NCBI GenBank assembly: GCA_026707585.1
Contig: JAPOWQ010000029.1
Coordinates: forward strand, 105,151-169,150
Direction of reading: 5' to 3'
Source: Chloroflexota bacterium
Lineage (GTDB): Bacteria > Chloroflexota > UBA11872
DNA length: 64,000 nucleotides
Shown here: positions 31,137-39,297 of the stretch, piece after piece
Layout: every line of letters starts with the position of its first letter
Numbering within the stretch: position 1 is the first letter of the stretch
Made by a program: the position numbers and the translations under genes
Notes under the pieces: generated by a model
Seen by the model: only the letters and a program-made list of their open reading frames with translations
Told to the model about the DNA's origin: nothing
The model's database searches: none

Positions 31137-33906
31137 CGAGGGCGCCGGTGCGTTTTCGCGGCGGCGTGCGCTGAGCGTCCTGGCCGCGGCCACCGCGAGC
31201 ACCGCCTGCGAGATTGCCGGCTTCGGCGCCGAGTCGTCGCCAACCGCCGACCCCAGCGCCGCGCGCATCCCGCCTCCCTACCTGGCGCCGACGCCGCAGC
31301 CGCTGCCGCCGCCGATTCGGCTTCCGGCGCTCATTGCGAACTTCGCGGGCACCGGCGACATTGGCTACGGGGGGGATGGCGGTCCGGCGTTGGCGGCGCA
31401 GTTCCGCAGTGTGGGCGGCGTCGCGGTTGGCTCCGACGGCGTGGTCTATATCTCCGATCCCAGCGCCAGTCGCCTTCGGCGCATCCGCGCCGACGGCGTG
31501 ATCGAAGCGCTGGCCGGAACCGGCGTGCGCGGCTACGGAGGGGACGGCGGACCCGCGCTGGCCGCGGACTTCACCGACCCGAGCCGGCTGCTGGTCGACC
31601 AGGTCGGCGCGATCTTCGTGGCCGAACTCGATCGCGTGCGTCGCATCGATGCGTCAGGGCTGGTGTCGACGATCCTGGGCGATGGCCACGCGGGTCTGGA
31701 AGGCGATGGAGGGCCGGCCGCGTTTGCCAGAACCGCGGGCAACGAAGGCATGGCGATCGATGGCGACGGCAACCTGTTTATCGCCGAGCGGGCCGCCCAC
31801 CGTATCCGCCGAATCGACACCCGCGGCAATCTCACCACCGTGGCCGGCACGGGCGTCCCGGGCAGCGACGGCGACGGAGGTCCCGCGCTGGCCGCCACCC
31901 TGAACCAGCCCGTGGATGTGGATGTGGACGGCCAGGGCAATCTGCTGATTGCCGAACTCATCGGCAACCGGATTCGCCGGATCTCCACCAATGGCGTGAT
32001 CGATACCTTTGCCGGAACCGGGCAGCCCGGTGGAGCGGGTGACGGCGGCCCGGCCAGGACGGCGGAACTCCACGGGCCGCAGAGCGTGGTGGTGGACGGC
32101 AGCGGCGCGGTATTCATCGCTGACTGGAACAACCGCCGCATCCGCCGCATTCACCCGGACGGCACTATTCAGACGGTCGCCGGGCTGGTCGGGGGCCGCA
32201 TTGAGTCCGGCGGACCGGCCCTGGAGTCGCGCCTGACGCTGCCGCTTGCCATTACGCCGACGCTGGACGGCCGACTGCTCGTTGTGGAGCAGAGCGCGCG
32301 GCGGATTCGGGCGCTCGTGCCGGATTCGCAGCCCGGAACCGACACGCCGCCGCCGGGACCCGCGGATCCCCGTCCGGCCGACACGCAGCCCGCGCCGGCC
32401 GCCTACGTCCCGCCCGCACCAGCCATCGCCGGCGGTGTGCCGCTTGCCGGCGACCTGGTGGCCGAGGTCTTTGTCGGCACAGGTGAGTCCGGCAACGCCG
32501 CCGATGGCGAGTTTCGCCTGAGCGCCGCCCTGGCCTCGCCGCGAGGCATCGCCATCGACGGCATTGGTCGCCTGCTGATTGCCGACACGGGCAACCATCG
32601 GATCCGACGTCTCGAGCCTGATGGCGCCTTGCGCGTCATTGCCGGTACCGGCGCTCCCGGCAACGCCGGCGACGGCCTGGCCGCCGTGGCGGCGCAACTG
32701 AACCGCCCATCGGCCCTCGTCGTCGATGCGAACGGATCGATCTACGTGGCCGACTCGGGCAACTTCCGCATTCGCAAAATCGATCCGGACGGCGTCATCA
32801 CCACGTTTGCCGGTGGTTCACAGCCCGGCGTCGGCGGCGATGGCGGTCCGGCCCGCGATGCCCAGTTCACCGAGCCAGTTGGCCTGGCGTTGGGATCCGA
32901 TGGCTCGCTGTTTGTGGTGGATGGGCCGGTTCACCGCGTGCGCGTCATCCGTCCGGACGGCCGCATCCAAGCGTTCGCGGGAAGCGGCGTCGACGGCAGC
33001 GGCGGCGACGGTGGTCTGGCCACGGAAGCCGCCGTCGGGTTCCCGCAGCGGGTGGCGCTCAACGCCGATGGATCGGCGCTCATCACCCAACTCCAGGCCG
33101 GCACAGTTCGACGCGTTGCTGCGAATGGTGTGATCGATACCTTGGCCGGGTCCGGCCGGTCGGAGGCGCCGGCGGAAGGTCCGGCCCGCGAGATTGGGTT
33201 GGATGCGCCGATCGGGGTCGCCACGGACGCGGTCGGCGCCGTCTATGTCGTGGCAAGCGGCAGCGGCCAGATTGTCCGAATCGATCCAGGCGGATACGCC
33301 CAGATCATCGCCGGGAGTCCCCTGGGCCAGGGGCAGTCCGGCGACCTGGCTCGCGACATTCCGCTGTTCACGTCGGTGGACATGGCGTTGGGACCGGACG
33401 GGACCGGATACCTGCTGGAGGCACGCGGGCTGGTATGGCGAATCACCGCGCCAGGTGCCGGCGCCGAGCCGGTGTCGACCGATCAGCAGGCCACGCCGAC
33501 GCCGACCGAAACCTCCACCCCGGGTCTGGAAGTCGGAGCGAACGAATCGGCCGAGGCCAACAGCGTCGTGCTGGCCCTGCGGCTTGGGCCCGGACAGGAG
33601 CCAATTCAACCGACCCTGACTTTCCACCCCGGAGAGCGAGTCAACGTCTCGATCCAATTCCTGAATGTCGTGCAGGGCTCGCGCCTCGGCATTCGCTGGT
33701 TTGCCGGGGATGCCCTGCAAGGCACCTTCCTGACCGATCCGCAGCCGGCGTACACCCAGGCGCGATTCGGGTTCTGGTTTGGACTTCCCCCCACCGCCGC
33801 GCCCGGCTCCTGGCGGGTCGAGATCATGGTTGGGTCTCGGGCCATCGCTTCCGCGGATTTTGTTGTAACGCCCGGTGACGTGCGGGTTGCTGCGCCACCG
33901 GCGTAG
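31126..33906 (+). CDS. Surface lipoprotein with two six-bladed NHL propellers
   Basis: 926 residues. The N-terminus has SRRRALSVL (twin arginine) and a lipobox STAC (Cys 28), so a Tat-type lipoprotein is likely. Twelve repeats follow, each with an AGTG-x-x-G-x-GGDGGPA loop, a GIAIDGxGxLxIADxxNxRIRRI strand set and a DG turn. Repeats 1-6 (about 69-398) and 7-12 (about 446-778) are split by a Pro-rich linker (about 399-445), giving two predicted six-bladed NHL propellers. A C-terminal domain (about 800-926) contains LALRLGPGQEPIQPTLTFHP and looks like a beta-sandwich. It is translationally linked to the sugar transferase gene. A glycan-binding role is inference. Confidence 0.8.
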   Translation: MRANEGAGAFSRRRALSVLAAATASTACEIAGFGAESSPTADPSAARIPPPYLAPTPQPLPPPIRLPALIANFAGTGDIGYGGDGGPALAAQFRSVGGVAVGSDGVVYISDPSASRLRRIRADGVIEALAGTGVRGYGGDGGPALAADFTDPSRLLVDQVGAIFVAELDRVRRIDASGLVSTILGDGHAGLEGDGGPAAFARTAGNEGMAIDGDGNLFIAERAAHRIRRIDTRGNLTTVAGTGVPGSDGDGGPALAATLNQPVDVDVDGQGNLLIAELIGNRIRRISTNGVIDTFAGTGQPGGAGDGGPARTAELHGPQSVVVDGSGAVFIADWNNRRIRRIHPDGTIQTVAGLVGGRIESGGPALESRLTLPLAITPTLDGRLLVVEQSARRIRALVPDSQPGTDTPPPGPADPRPADTQPAPAAYVPPAPAIAGGVPLAGDLVAEVFVGTGESGNAADGEFRLSAALASPRGIAIDGIGRLLIADTGNHRIRRLEPDGALRVIAGTGAPGNAGDGLAAVAAQLNRPSALVVDANGSIYVADSGNFRIRKIDPDGVITTFAGGSQPGVGGDGGPARDAQFTEPVGLALGSDGSLFVVDGPVHRVRVIRPDGRIQAFAGSGVDGSGGDGGLATEAAVGFPQRVALNADGSALITQLQAGTVRRVAANGVIDTLAGSGRSEAPAEGPAREIGLDAPIGVATDAVGAVYVVASGSGQIVRIDPGGYAQIIAGSPLGQGQSGDLARDIPLFTSVDMALGPDGTGYLLEARGLVWRITAPGAGAEPVSTDQQATPTPTETSTPGLEVGANESAEANSVVLALRLGPGQEPIQPTLTFHPGERVNVSIQFLNVVQGSRLGIRWFAGDALQGTFLTDPQPAYTQARFGFWFGLPPTAAPGSWRVEIMVGSRAIASADFVVTPGDVRVAAPPA

Positions 33907-34001
33907 ACGCCTGGCGGGCCACGAAAGGCTCGGGGCAGCACCGGCCAGGTTCGAAATCGCCCGTAAAATGGCGCTGGCTGCTCCTGGAATCCCTATGTTG
34001 C

Positions 34002-34685
34002 ATGACGAGCGATAGGCATGGCGCTGACGGCGCCGACGACGAACCGCCGATTGAGGTGAAAGTCACGGACCATCGGTCCGCGTCTAACCTCCATGACGAT
34101 TCGGCCCCGACCATGGACGCCGATGGCTCCGCTGAACCTCCGACCGACGAGTTGGGGGAATTGAAGGCACAGGTTGCTCAGCTCGATGCGCGTCGGCAGG
34201 ACCTGCTCAACCGGCTGACCCGCGTCCAAGCCGACTTTGCGAACTATCGGCGGCGTACAACGGAGGAGGCGCGGGAGATTACCAAGTTCGCGAACCAGGC
34301 GTTTGCCTTCGAACTGTTGAGTGTTATGGACGCACTGGAGCGCGCGTTTACATCAATCCCGTCCGAATTACGGCTGCTCACCTGGATCGACGGCGTGGCA
34401 TTGATCCAGGCGCAGTTCAGTCGCGCGCTGGAAACCGCCGGCGTAACGCCGATCGAATGCCGCGCCGGCGACCCGGTTGACGTGGAGATTCACGAAGTCG
34501 TCATGACGGAGGGCGCCGAAGCCACGACCGTGGTGGCCGAAATGCAACGCGGCTATCGCATGCACGACCGGGTTATCCGCCCGGCGCTGGTCAAGGCCGG
34601 TCCGAAGCCGGAGGCGGACGAGTCTTCGGACGACGACGGGCACCCGCCGCCGCCATCAGAGAACGACGCCAGCGGGGCCGTGTGA
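34002..34685 (+). CDS. grpE: Nucleotide exchange factor GrpE (set 2)
   Basis: 227 residues, with a long acidic N-terminal tail (1-50). The GrpE dimer helix has LTRVQADFANYRRRTTEEA and ELLSVMDALERAFTSIP, matching the family's LR..ADF.NYRKR...E and LLPVLDNLERAL. VEIHEVVMTEGAEATTVV and MQRGYRMHDRVIRPALVKAG form the beta domain, better conserved than in the first GrpE (10504). It overlaps the zinc-finger DnaJ gene by 4 bp. A TAAAAT box lies at 33964-33969 without a convincing -35. Confidence 0.92.
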   Translation: MTSDRHGADGADDEPPIEVKVTDHRSASNLHDDSAPTMDADGSAEPPTDELGELKAQVAQLDARRQDLLNRLTRVQADFANYRRRTTEEAREITKFANQAFAFELLSVMDALERAFTSIPSELRLLTWIDGVALIQAQFSRALETAGVTPIECRAGDPVDVEIHEVVMTEGAEATTVVAEMQRGYRMHDRVIRPALVKAGPKPEADESSDDDGHPPPPSENDASGAV

Positions 34686-35788
34686 GCGCCAAGCCCGACT
34701 ACTACGACGTTCTGGGCGTCGAACGTACGGCCGAGCCAGACGAGATTCGCAGGGCGTATCGCGATCTGGCGCGCCGGCATCACCCTGATATCAGCCGCGA
34801 ACCCGACGCCACGGCTCGCTTTCAACAGATCAACGAAGCCTACGAGGTGTTGCGCGATACGGAGAAACGGGCGACGTACGACCGGTTTGGTCACGACGGT
34901 CCGGGCTCTCCCTTTGGTGCCGGGTTTGATGACTTTGGCGGGATCGGCGACGTGTTTGACGCCTTTTTCGGCGGCGCACGCCGGCCGAGGTCCGGAGCGG
35001 CGCAGCCGGGAACCGATGCCCGCGTTGAGCTGAAGTTGGAGTTTCTGGACAGCGTGTTCGGGGTTGAGACCGACGTGAGCTACCGGCGTCTTGAGCCTTG
35101 CGGCACCTGCGCCGGCAATGGCGCCGCGCCCGGCACCCGGCCCACGACTTGCGCGGCCTGCCGAGGCACCGGCCAGGTCCAGCGCGCCCAGCGGTCGATC
35201 TTCGGTCAGTTCGTCAACGTCACCGTCTGCGACACCTGCGGCGGGGCCGGGCAGGTGGTGGAGAGTAAGTGCCCGTCTTGCACGGGGATCGGCCTGGAGC
35301 GCGTTGCCGTGCAACGCAAGGTCAGAGTTCCCGCCGGACTTCAGCCCGGCACGGAATTGCGGCTCACGGGCGAGGGCAATCATGGCCCGCGCGGCGGGTC
35401 GCCGGGCGATCTCTATATCGGAATCGACGTCAAGCCGCATCCGGTGCTGGAACGCGATGGCGACAACATTCTGAGCAACGTCGTGATTAACGTCGCCGAG
35501 GCGGCGCTGGGCGCCAATCTCGAAGTCGAGACGGCCGACGGTCCCAACGCCGTCAAGATTCCAGCCGGCATCCAGGCCGGTACACCGATACGGTTACGCG
35601 GCAAGGGTGCGCCGCGCCCGCGTGGGTCGGGACGCGGCGACCACTATCTCTTCGTGCACGTGGCCACCCCGACCAAGCTGAATCGAAAGCAGCGCGAGCT
35701 CCTTGAGCGCCTGCGCGAGACCCTGCCTGGCGGCAGCGACTCGGGCGGACGCAGCTTCGTTGAGAAAATCCGAGCCGCATTTCGGTGA
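34682..35788 (+). CDS. dnaJ: Chaperone DnaJ with zinc fingers (type I)
   Basis: Full DnaJ/Hsp40, 368 residues from GTG. The J domain (1-68) has HHPDIS (HPD) and KRATYDRFGHDG. A short Gly/Phe segment follows. The cysteine-rich domain has four repeats: CGTCAGNGA, CAACRGTGQ, CDTCGGAGQ and CPSCTGIGL, binding two zinc ions. The C-terminal domains have VPAGLQPGTELRLTGEG and RLRGKGAPRPRG. It is paired with grpE by a GTGA overlap and followed by prmA with another. The order grpE-dnaJ-prmA resembles hrcA-grpE-dnaK-dnaJ-prmA operons of Firmicutes from which hrcA and dnaK are absent here. Confidence 0.95.
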   Translation: MSAKPDYYDVLGVERTAEPDEIRRAYRDLARRHHPDISREPDATARFQQINEAYEVLRDTEKRATYDRFGHDGPGSPFGAGFDDFGGIGDVFDAFFGGARRPRSGAAQPGTDARVELKLEFLDSVFGVETDVSYRRLEPCGTCAGNGAAPGTRPTTCAACRGTGQVQRAQRSIFGQFVNVTVCDTCGGAGQVVESKCPSCTGIGLERVAVQRKVRVPAGLQPGTELRLTGEGNHGPRGGSPGDLYIGIDVKPHPVLERDGDNILSNVVINVAEAALGANLEVETADGPNAVKIPAGIQAGTPIRLRGKGAPRPRGSGRGDHYLFVHVATPTKLNRKQRELLERLRETLPGGSDSGGRSFVEKIRAAFR

Positions 35789-36729
35789 GCGGGCAGTGGG
35801 CGGCGATCAGCGTGCCCCTGCGACCGGAGGCCCTGGACGATGTGTCCCTGACGCTGCATCGACTGGTCGGCGCCAGCTTCGCGGTGGAAACCCGAGCGCC
35901 GTCGGTGGAGGGAGCGTGGCCGGTAACGGCTCACGCATACCTGGCCCCGGGCACGGGGCAAGCGGCCGCACGCCGTGAGTTGCTGCGGGCGCTCGAAATG
36001 CTGCGCATTGCCGGCGACGGCGTGGTTGGCGCGGCGTCGGAGGCGTTTGTGGACGCTGATGGGTACCGTACCCGCTGGCGCGAGTTCCATGCGCCAATGG
36101 CGGTCGGCCGGCGCATGGTGATCGTTCCCGCCTGGCTGGATCAACCGCCGGATCAGGCAGATCGGATACCAATTTTTCTTGACTCGGCGATGGCGTTTGG
36201 CACCGGACGTCATCCCACGACCCAGCTTGCGTTGGCGGCATTGGAAGGCTCGCTGACACCTGGCGATGTGGTAGTGGATGTTGGGACGGGCTCTGGAGTC
36301 CTGGCCATCGCCGCGGCAAAGCTCGGAGCGGCCCGGGTGTACGCGTTCGACCGCGATGCCGAGGCGGGTCCGGCAGCTACCGCCAATGTCCAGCGCAACG
36401 CGGTGGCGGACCGAGTCGCGCTGACCATCCCAAGCACGACGTTGAACGTCCCTGAGCCGGCGGCGCTCGTTGTCGCCAATATCGTCGCGTCGGTTCACCT
36501 GAAACTGCTGCGGGAGTACGCCAGCCTGTTGCTGCCCGAAGGGCGGCTGTTGCTGGGCGGGGTGCTCGATGCGCGCGTTGAGGACGTGGTTGGGGCCGCC
36601 CGGCGATTCGGCTTCAGGCTGACGTCCACAGCCGCGGCGGACGAGTGGCGGCTGCTCGACTTCACGATGTCGGTGGCTCTCGCGGCACCGCCGGAATCGG
36701 AGCACGTTGTGCAAGGGAGCGACCCATGA
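35785..36729 (+). CDS. prmA: Ribosomal protein L11 methyltransferase
   Basis: SAM-dependent trimethylation of L11. It is 314 residues from GTG, overlapping dnaJ by 4 bp. An N-terminal substrate domain (1-~110) precedes AFGTGRHPTTQLAL (family signature), VDVGTGSGVLAIAAAKLGA (SAM motif I), YAFDRDAEA (acidic loop binding ribose) and VVANIVASVHLKLL (motif IV equivalent). Placement after dnaJ is conserved in many bacteria. Followed by a HIT gene with an ATGA overlap. Confidence 0.9.
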   Translation: MSGQWAAISVPLRPEALDDVSLTLHRLVGASFAVETRAPSVEGAWPVTAHAYLAPGTGQAAARRELLRALEMLRIAGDGVVGAASEAFVDADGYRTRWREFHAPMAVGRRMVIVPAWLDQPPDQADRIPIFLDSAMAFGTGRHPTTQLALAALEGSLTPGDVVVDVGTGSGVLAIAAAKLGAARVYAFDRDAEAGPAATANVQRNAVADRVALTIPSTTLNVPEPAALVVANIVASVHLKLLREYASLLLPEGRLLLGGVLDARVEDVVGAARRFGFRLTSTAAADEWRLLDFTMSVALAAPPESEHVVQGSDP

Positions 36730-37085
36730 CTGCCAACACGTCGGGAGCGGATTGCATCTTCTGCGCCATCGCCCGCGGCGACATACCCAGCGAGGGCGTC
36801 TATGCCGACGACCATGTGGTCGCCTTCCGCGACATCAACCCACAGGCGCCAGCGCACGTGCTGGTCGTCCCGCGTCGGCATGTGTCCAGCATCGACGCGC
36901 TGAAGGACGATCCGGAACTGTTGGGCCGGATCATGGCCGCTGCCGTGACGGTGGCGCAGGCCGAGAACCTGGCCGCGTCGGGCTACCGGCTGGCGACCAA
37001 CCACGGACGCGATGGCGCCCAAACCGTTCCGCACTTGCATGTGCACGTCCTTGGCGGACGCTCCCTGAACGGGCGGCTTGGTTAG
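36726..37085 (+). CDS. HIT family hydrolase (HinT-like)
   Basis: Purine nucleoside phosphoramidase/adenylyl hydrolase fold. It is 119 residues from ATG 36726. CIFCAIARGDIPSEGVY at the N-terminus and VLVVPRRHVSSIDAL are typical of HinT. The active site HLHVHVLGG (HxHxHxx, catalytic middle His) lies near residue 105. The upstream in-frame extension lies inside prmA and is not used. It is the last gene before a convergent solute-binding gene, separated by a strong hairpin. Confidence 0.93.
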   Translation: MTANTSGADCIFCAIARGDIPSEGVYADDHVVAFRDINPQAPAHVLVVPRRHVSSIDALKDDPELLGRIMAAAVTVAQAENLAASGYRLATNHGRDGAQTVPHLHVHVLGGRSLNGRLG

Positions 37086-37280
37086 TGTCCATCCGGTTTT
37101 CCCGGCCCCGGCCGCCGGCCAGGTAGGCCAGGGCGGTCGCAGCTGTTGGCTCACTGCCGGTTGACGCGCCCCTCGCGCCCGTCCCACCAACGGGCCATGC
37201 AGGCCGCCAGCCGAAACTGACCGACGACGCGGGGAACGTCGCGGCGGTCAAGCGGGGAGCCAAGGCGGGCCGACCAACGC

Positions 37281-37314
37281 CAAACGGCCCGCCGCGGGGG
37301 CGGCGGGCCGTTTG
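37281..37314. terminator. Bidirectional hairpin between convergent genes
   Basis: A perfect 15-bp stem, CAAACGGCCCGCCGC/GCGGCGGGCCGTTTG, with a GGGG loop. A/T triplets at its base give a short U-stretch on either strand. It lies between the HIT gene and the convergent binding-protein gene; the rest of 37086-37330 shows nothing else. Confidence 0.7.
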
Positions 37315-37330
37315 AAAGCCGCGTGCTCGT

Positions 37331-38800
37331 CTAGGCCGGGATCGGTGTCCAGTCGTCGTACGAGTTGAAGATGGCGTTGGTGTCGTCGGCCATCTTCTTG
37401 CCGGCTTCCTCGGGGCCAACCTCGTTGACCCAGAGCTTGGACGCCACGGTCCTGTAAGCGCCGATGAACTCGTCCCAGTACGGGAAGTAGCCCGGCGTGC
37501 GCGGTTCGGGCGTGGTGGCGTAGGTCTTGAGCCAGTGCATGCCTTCGGGTGGGCCTGCCAAAGACTCGGGCAGATCGGCGACTTCCTTGTAGACGGGGAA
37601 GTGGCCGCGGTCGATGCCTACGCGTGCCTGGTATTCCGGACCCGCGAGGAAGGTGACCAACTGCACCGTCTCCTCAAGGTTGCCCAACCGCTCGGCGGCG
37701 ATGGTGACAATGTGCGGCTGGTCGTTCCACCCATGGCGCACGTGACCCGTGTTGGGCGAGGCGTACATGGGACCGATGGACCAGGTAAAGCGGTCCTTGA
37801 TCCGCGGAATGCCGTAGCCGCTGCTGTACACACGGCCACCGGGCCAAATGCCGACCTTGCCGGCGGAGAACGGGTCGCCGAACTCACCGGCCACGCGCTG
37901 CTGAACTTCCTGAGTGAAGGCAACACCTTCGGTGTGCATGGTGCCGTGGGTCCAGGTGAGTGCTTCAATGGCTTCCGGCGTGTCGAACTGGGACACGCCG
38001 TCCTGGGTGTACCAGTATTCGACGCCGTTGGACCAGAGCATGGGTCCCCAGCCGAACTGGTCGCTGGTGGGCGCCCACATGCCGTACTGGTCGTCGTCGG
38101 CGTCGGTGAGCTGGCGCGCGGCTTCCATGGCGTCGTTCCAGTTCCAATCCTCGGCGGGTTGCCCCACGCCATTGGAGTCGAAGAGGTCGACGTTGTAGAC
38201 GATGCCGTTCATGCCACCCTGGAAGGGGAGGCCGTGGAGACGACCGTTGGCCTGATAGAGGGCACCCTCCCAGGGGAGCCAACCGGTGGGCAGCACCCAG
38301 TAGTCATCCAGGGAGAATCCGAGCTTGGTGACCTGGTCGGTGATGTCCGGAAAGAAGCCGGCCGAGTAGTGCGCCTGGTAGAGGTTGCCCTCGAACAGAA
38401 TGGCCTCAGCCATGCTGCCAGCGGCGAACTGCAGGTTGAGGGCGTCAAAGTAGTCACCACCGATGACGTCGATCTTGACCGGGTGGTTGGGGTACTTCTG
38501 CGAGTACTGCTCCATGCCCCACTTCATGGCGTTGCCGCGCGGGCCGGAGGTGTGGTCCGTCGCGAAACGAACGCTGACCGGTTCCGCCACAGGCGCGGCG
38601 GTGGGCGCCATCACGGTCTTTTCGACCGTGACCGGAACTTCCTTCTCGACGATCTTCTCAACCTGCTTGACCTGGGTGACGACCTTGACCACTTCAATGG
38701 TCTCGCCTTCGCCACAGGCCGCAAGGACTGCAACGCCAGCGGCGCCAAGAGCGCCGGCGCTCCCTGCTCGAAGCATTTCTCGACGTGTCAGATTCCGCAT
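37331..38800 (-). CDS. Extracellular solute-binding lipoprotein (sugar ABC type)
   Basis: Captures a solute, probably an oligosaccharide, for an ABC importer (SBP family 1). It is 489 residues from ATG 38800, chosen for the AGGAGGGG site 7 nt upstream. The signal has TRREML (Tat-like) and lipobox LAAC (Cys about 29). A Val/Lys/Glu-rich linker follows (EVVKVVTQVKQVEKIVEKE, about 35-60). The two-lobed body contains FAAGSMAEAILF, GLPFQGGMNGIVYNVDLFD and AFSAGKVGIWPGG-like GDPFSAGKVGIWPGG segments. No permease or ATPase genes are adjacent, unlike the binding protein at 61295. Confidence 0.85.
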   Translation of the reverse strand: MRNLTRREMLRAGSAGALGAAGVAVLAACGEGETIEVVKVVTQVKQVEKIVEKEVPVTVEKTVMAPTAAPVAEPVSVRFATDHTSGPRGNAMKWGMEQYSQKYPNHPVKIDVIGGDYFDALNLQFAAGSMAEAILFEGNLYQAHYSAGFFPDITDQVTKLGFSLDDYWVLPTGWLPWEGALYQANGRLHGLPFQGGMNGIVYNVDLFDSNGVGQPAEDWNWNDAMEAARQLTDADDDQYGMWAPTSDQFGWGPMLWSNGVEYWYTQDGVSQFDTPEAIEALTWTHGTMHTEGVAFTQEVQQRVAGEFGDPFSAGKVGIWPGGRVYSSGYGIPRIKDRFTWSIGPMYASPNTGHVRHGWNDQPHIVTIAAERLGNLEETVQLVTFLAGPEYQARVGIDRGHFPVYKEVADLPESLAGPPEGMHWLKTYATTPEPRTPGYFPYWDEFIGAYRTVASKLWVNEVGPEEAGKKMADDTNAIFNSYDDWTPIPA

Positions 38801-38851
38801 ATCCCCTCCTGCGTCCCGTAGGACCCGCGGCACTTGGTTAGAGCCAGACGG

Positions 38852-38880
38852 ATGTTAGCGCGTCCGCGCAGTTACGGAAA
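38852..38880 (-). promoter_or_regulatory. Weak promoter candidate for the 37331 binding protein
   Basis: On the minus strand TTTCCG (38875-38880), 17-nt spacer, TAACAT (38852-38857). Both boxes are only partial matches. The rest of 38801-39065 shows no gene on either strand. Confidence 0.3.
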
Positions 38881-39065
38881 ATCAGCGCCGAGCATAGCCC
38901 AACCGATGGGGAGTGCTTTGGTCGCTCGGCGTTAGCTAAGCTCTCGGCCAAGGAAGAGCCCGCGGGCTGCCGGGGGCAACGGGCGACCGCAAGGCGTGCG
39001 ACGAGGGCCGTCGAGGCGTCAGCGTTCGACCAGGCGGCCCAGCGGAGCTGCCGAGGCGGGGCCGA

Positions 39066-39245
39066 CTACCAGCTTGCGCCGCTGCGCAGTTTGAACTTGC
39101 CGTGCTCGACTTCCTGCTCGCCGCAGGCCGCCAACAGGCCGAGGGCCACGGCGGCAATGACGCCACCCACCAGGAGGCGTCGGCGGGAGCGTTGGGGTGC
39201 TGGAAGGCGGGCTTTGGTCCGGTCACGACGCATGACGGACTCCAT
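39066..39245 (-). CDS. Tiny lipoprotein (59 aa)
   Basis: A 59-codon ORF from ATG 39245 to TAG, with GAGGTGA 11 nt upstream. An Arg-rich N-terminus (RSRRRLLVGG) leads to a hydrophobic run (VIAAVALGLLAAC) ending in a clear lipobox with Cys 41. Only 19 residues would remain after processing. It lies 52 bp after the AAC(3)-like gene on the same strand. It could be a real micro-lipoprotein or the surviving front end of a decayed larger lipoprotein; nothing homologous was noticed downstream. No family recognised. Confidence 0.6.
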   Translation of the reverse strand: MESVMRRDRTKARLPAPQRSRRRLLVGGVIAAVALGLLAACGEQEVEHGKFKLRSGASW

Positions 39246-39297
39246 GCGGATATTTCACCTCAATGCTTAGCACAAACGGGCGCACAGCGCCGCTGGC

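Noticed and set aside
38936..39226. Minus-strand 96-codon frame overlapping the tiny lipoprotein
   Set aside because: Pro/Ser/Arg-rich shadow composition with no signal or motif; the lipobox-bearing frame is favoured.
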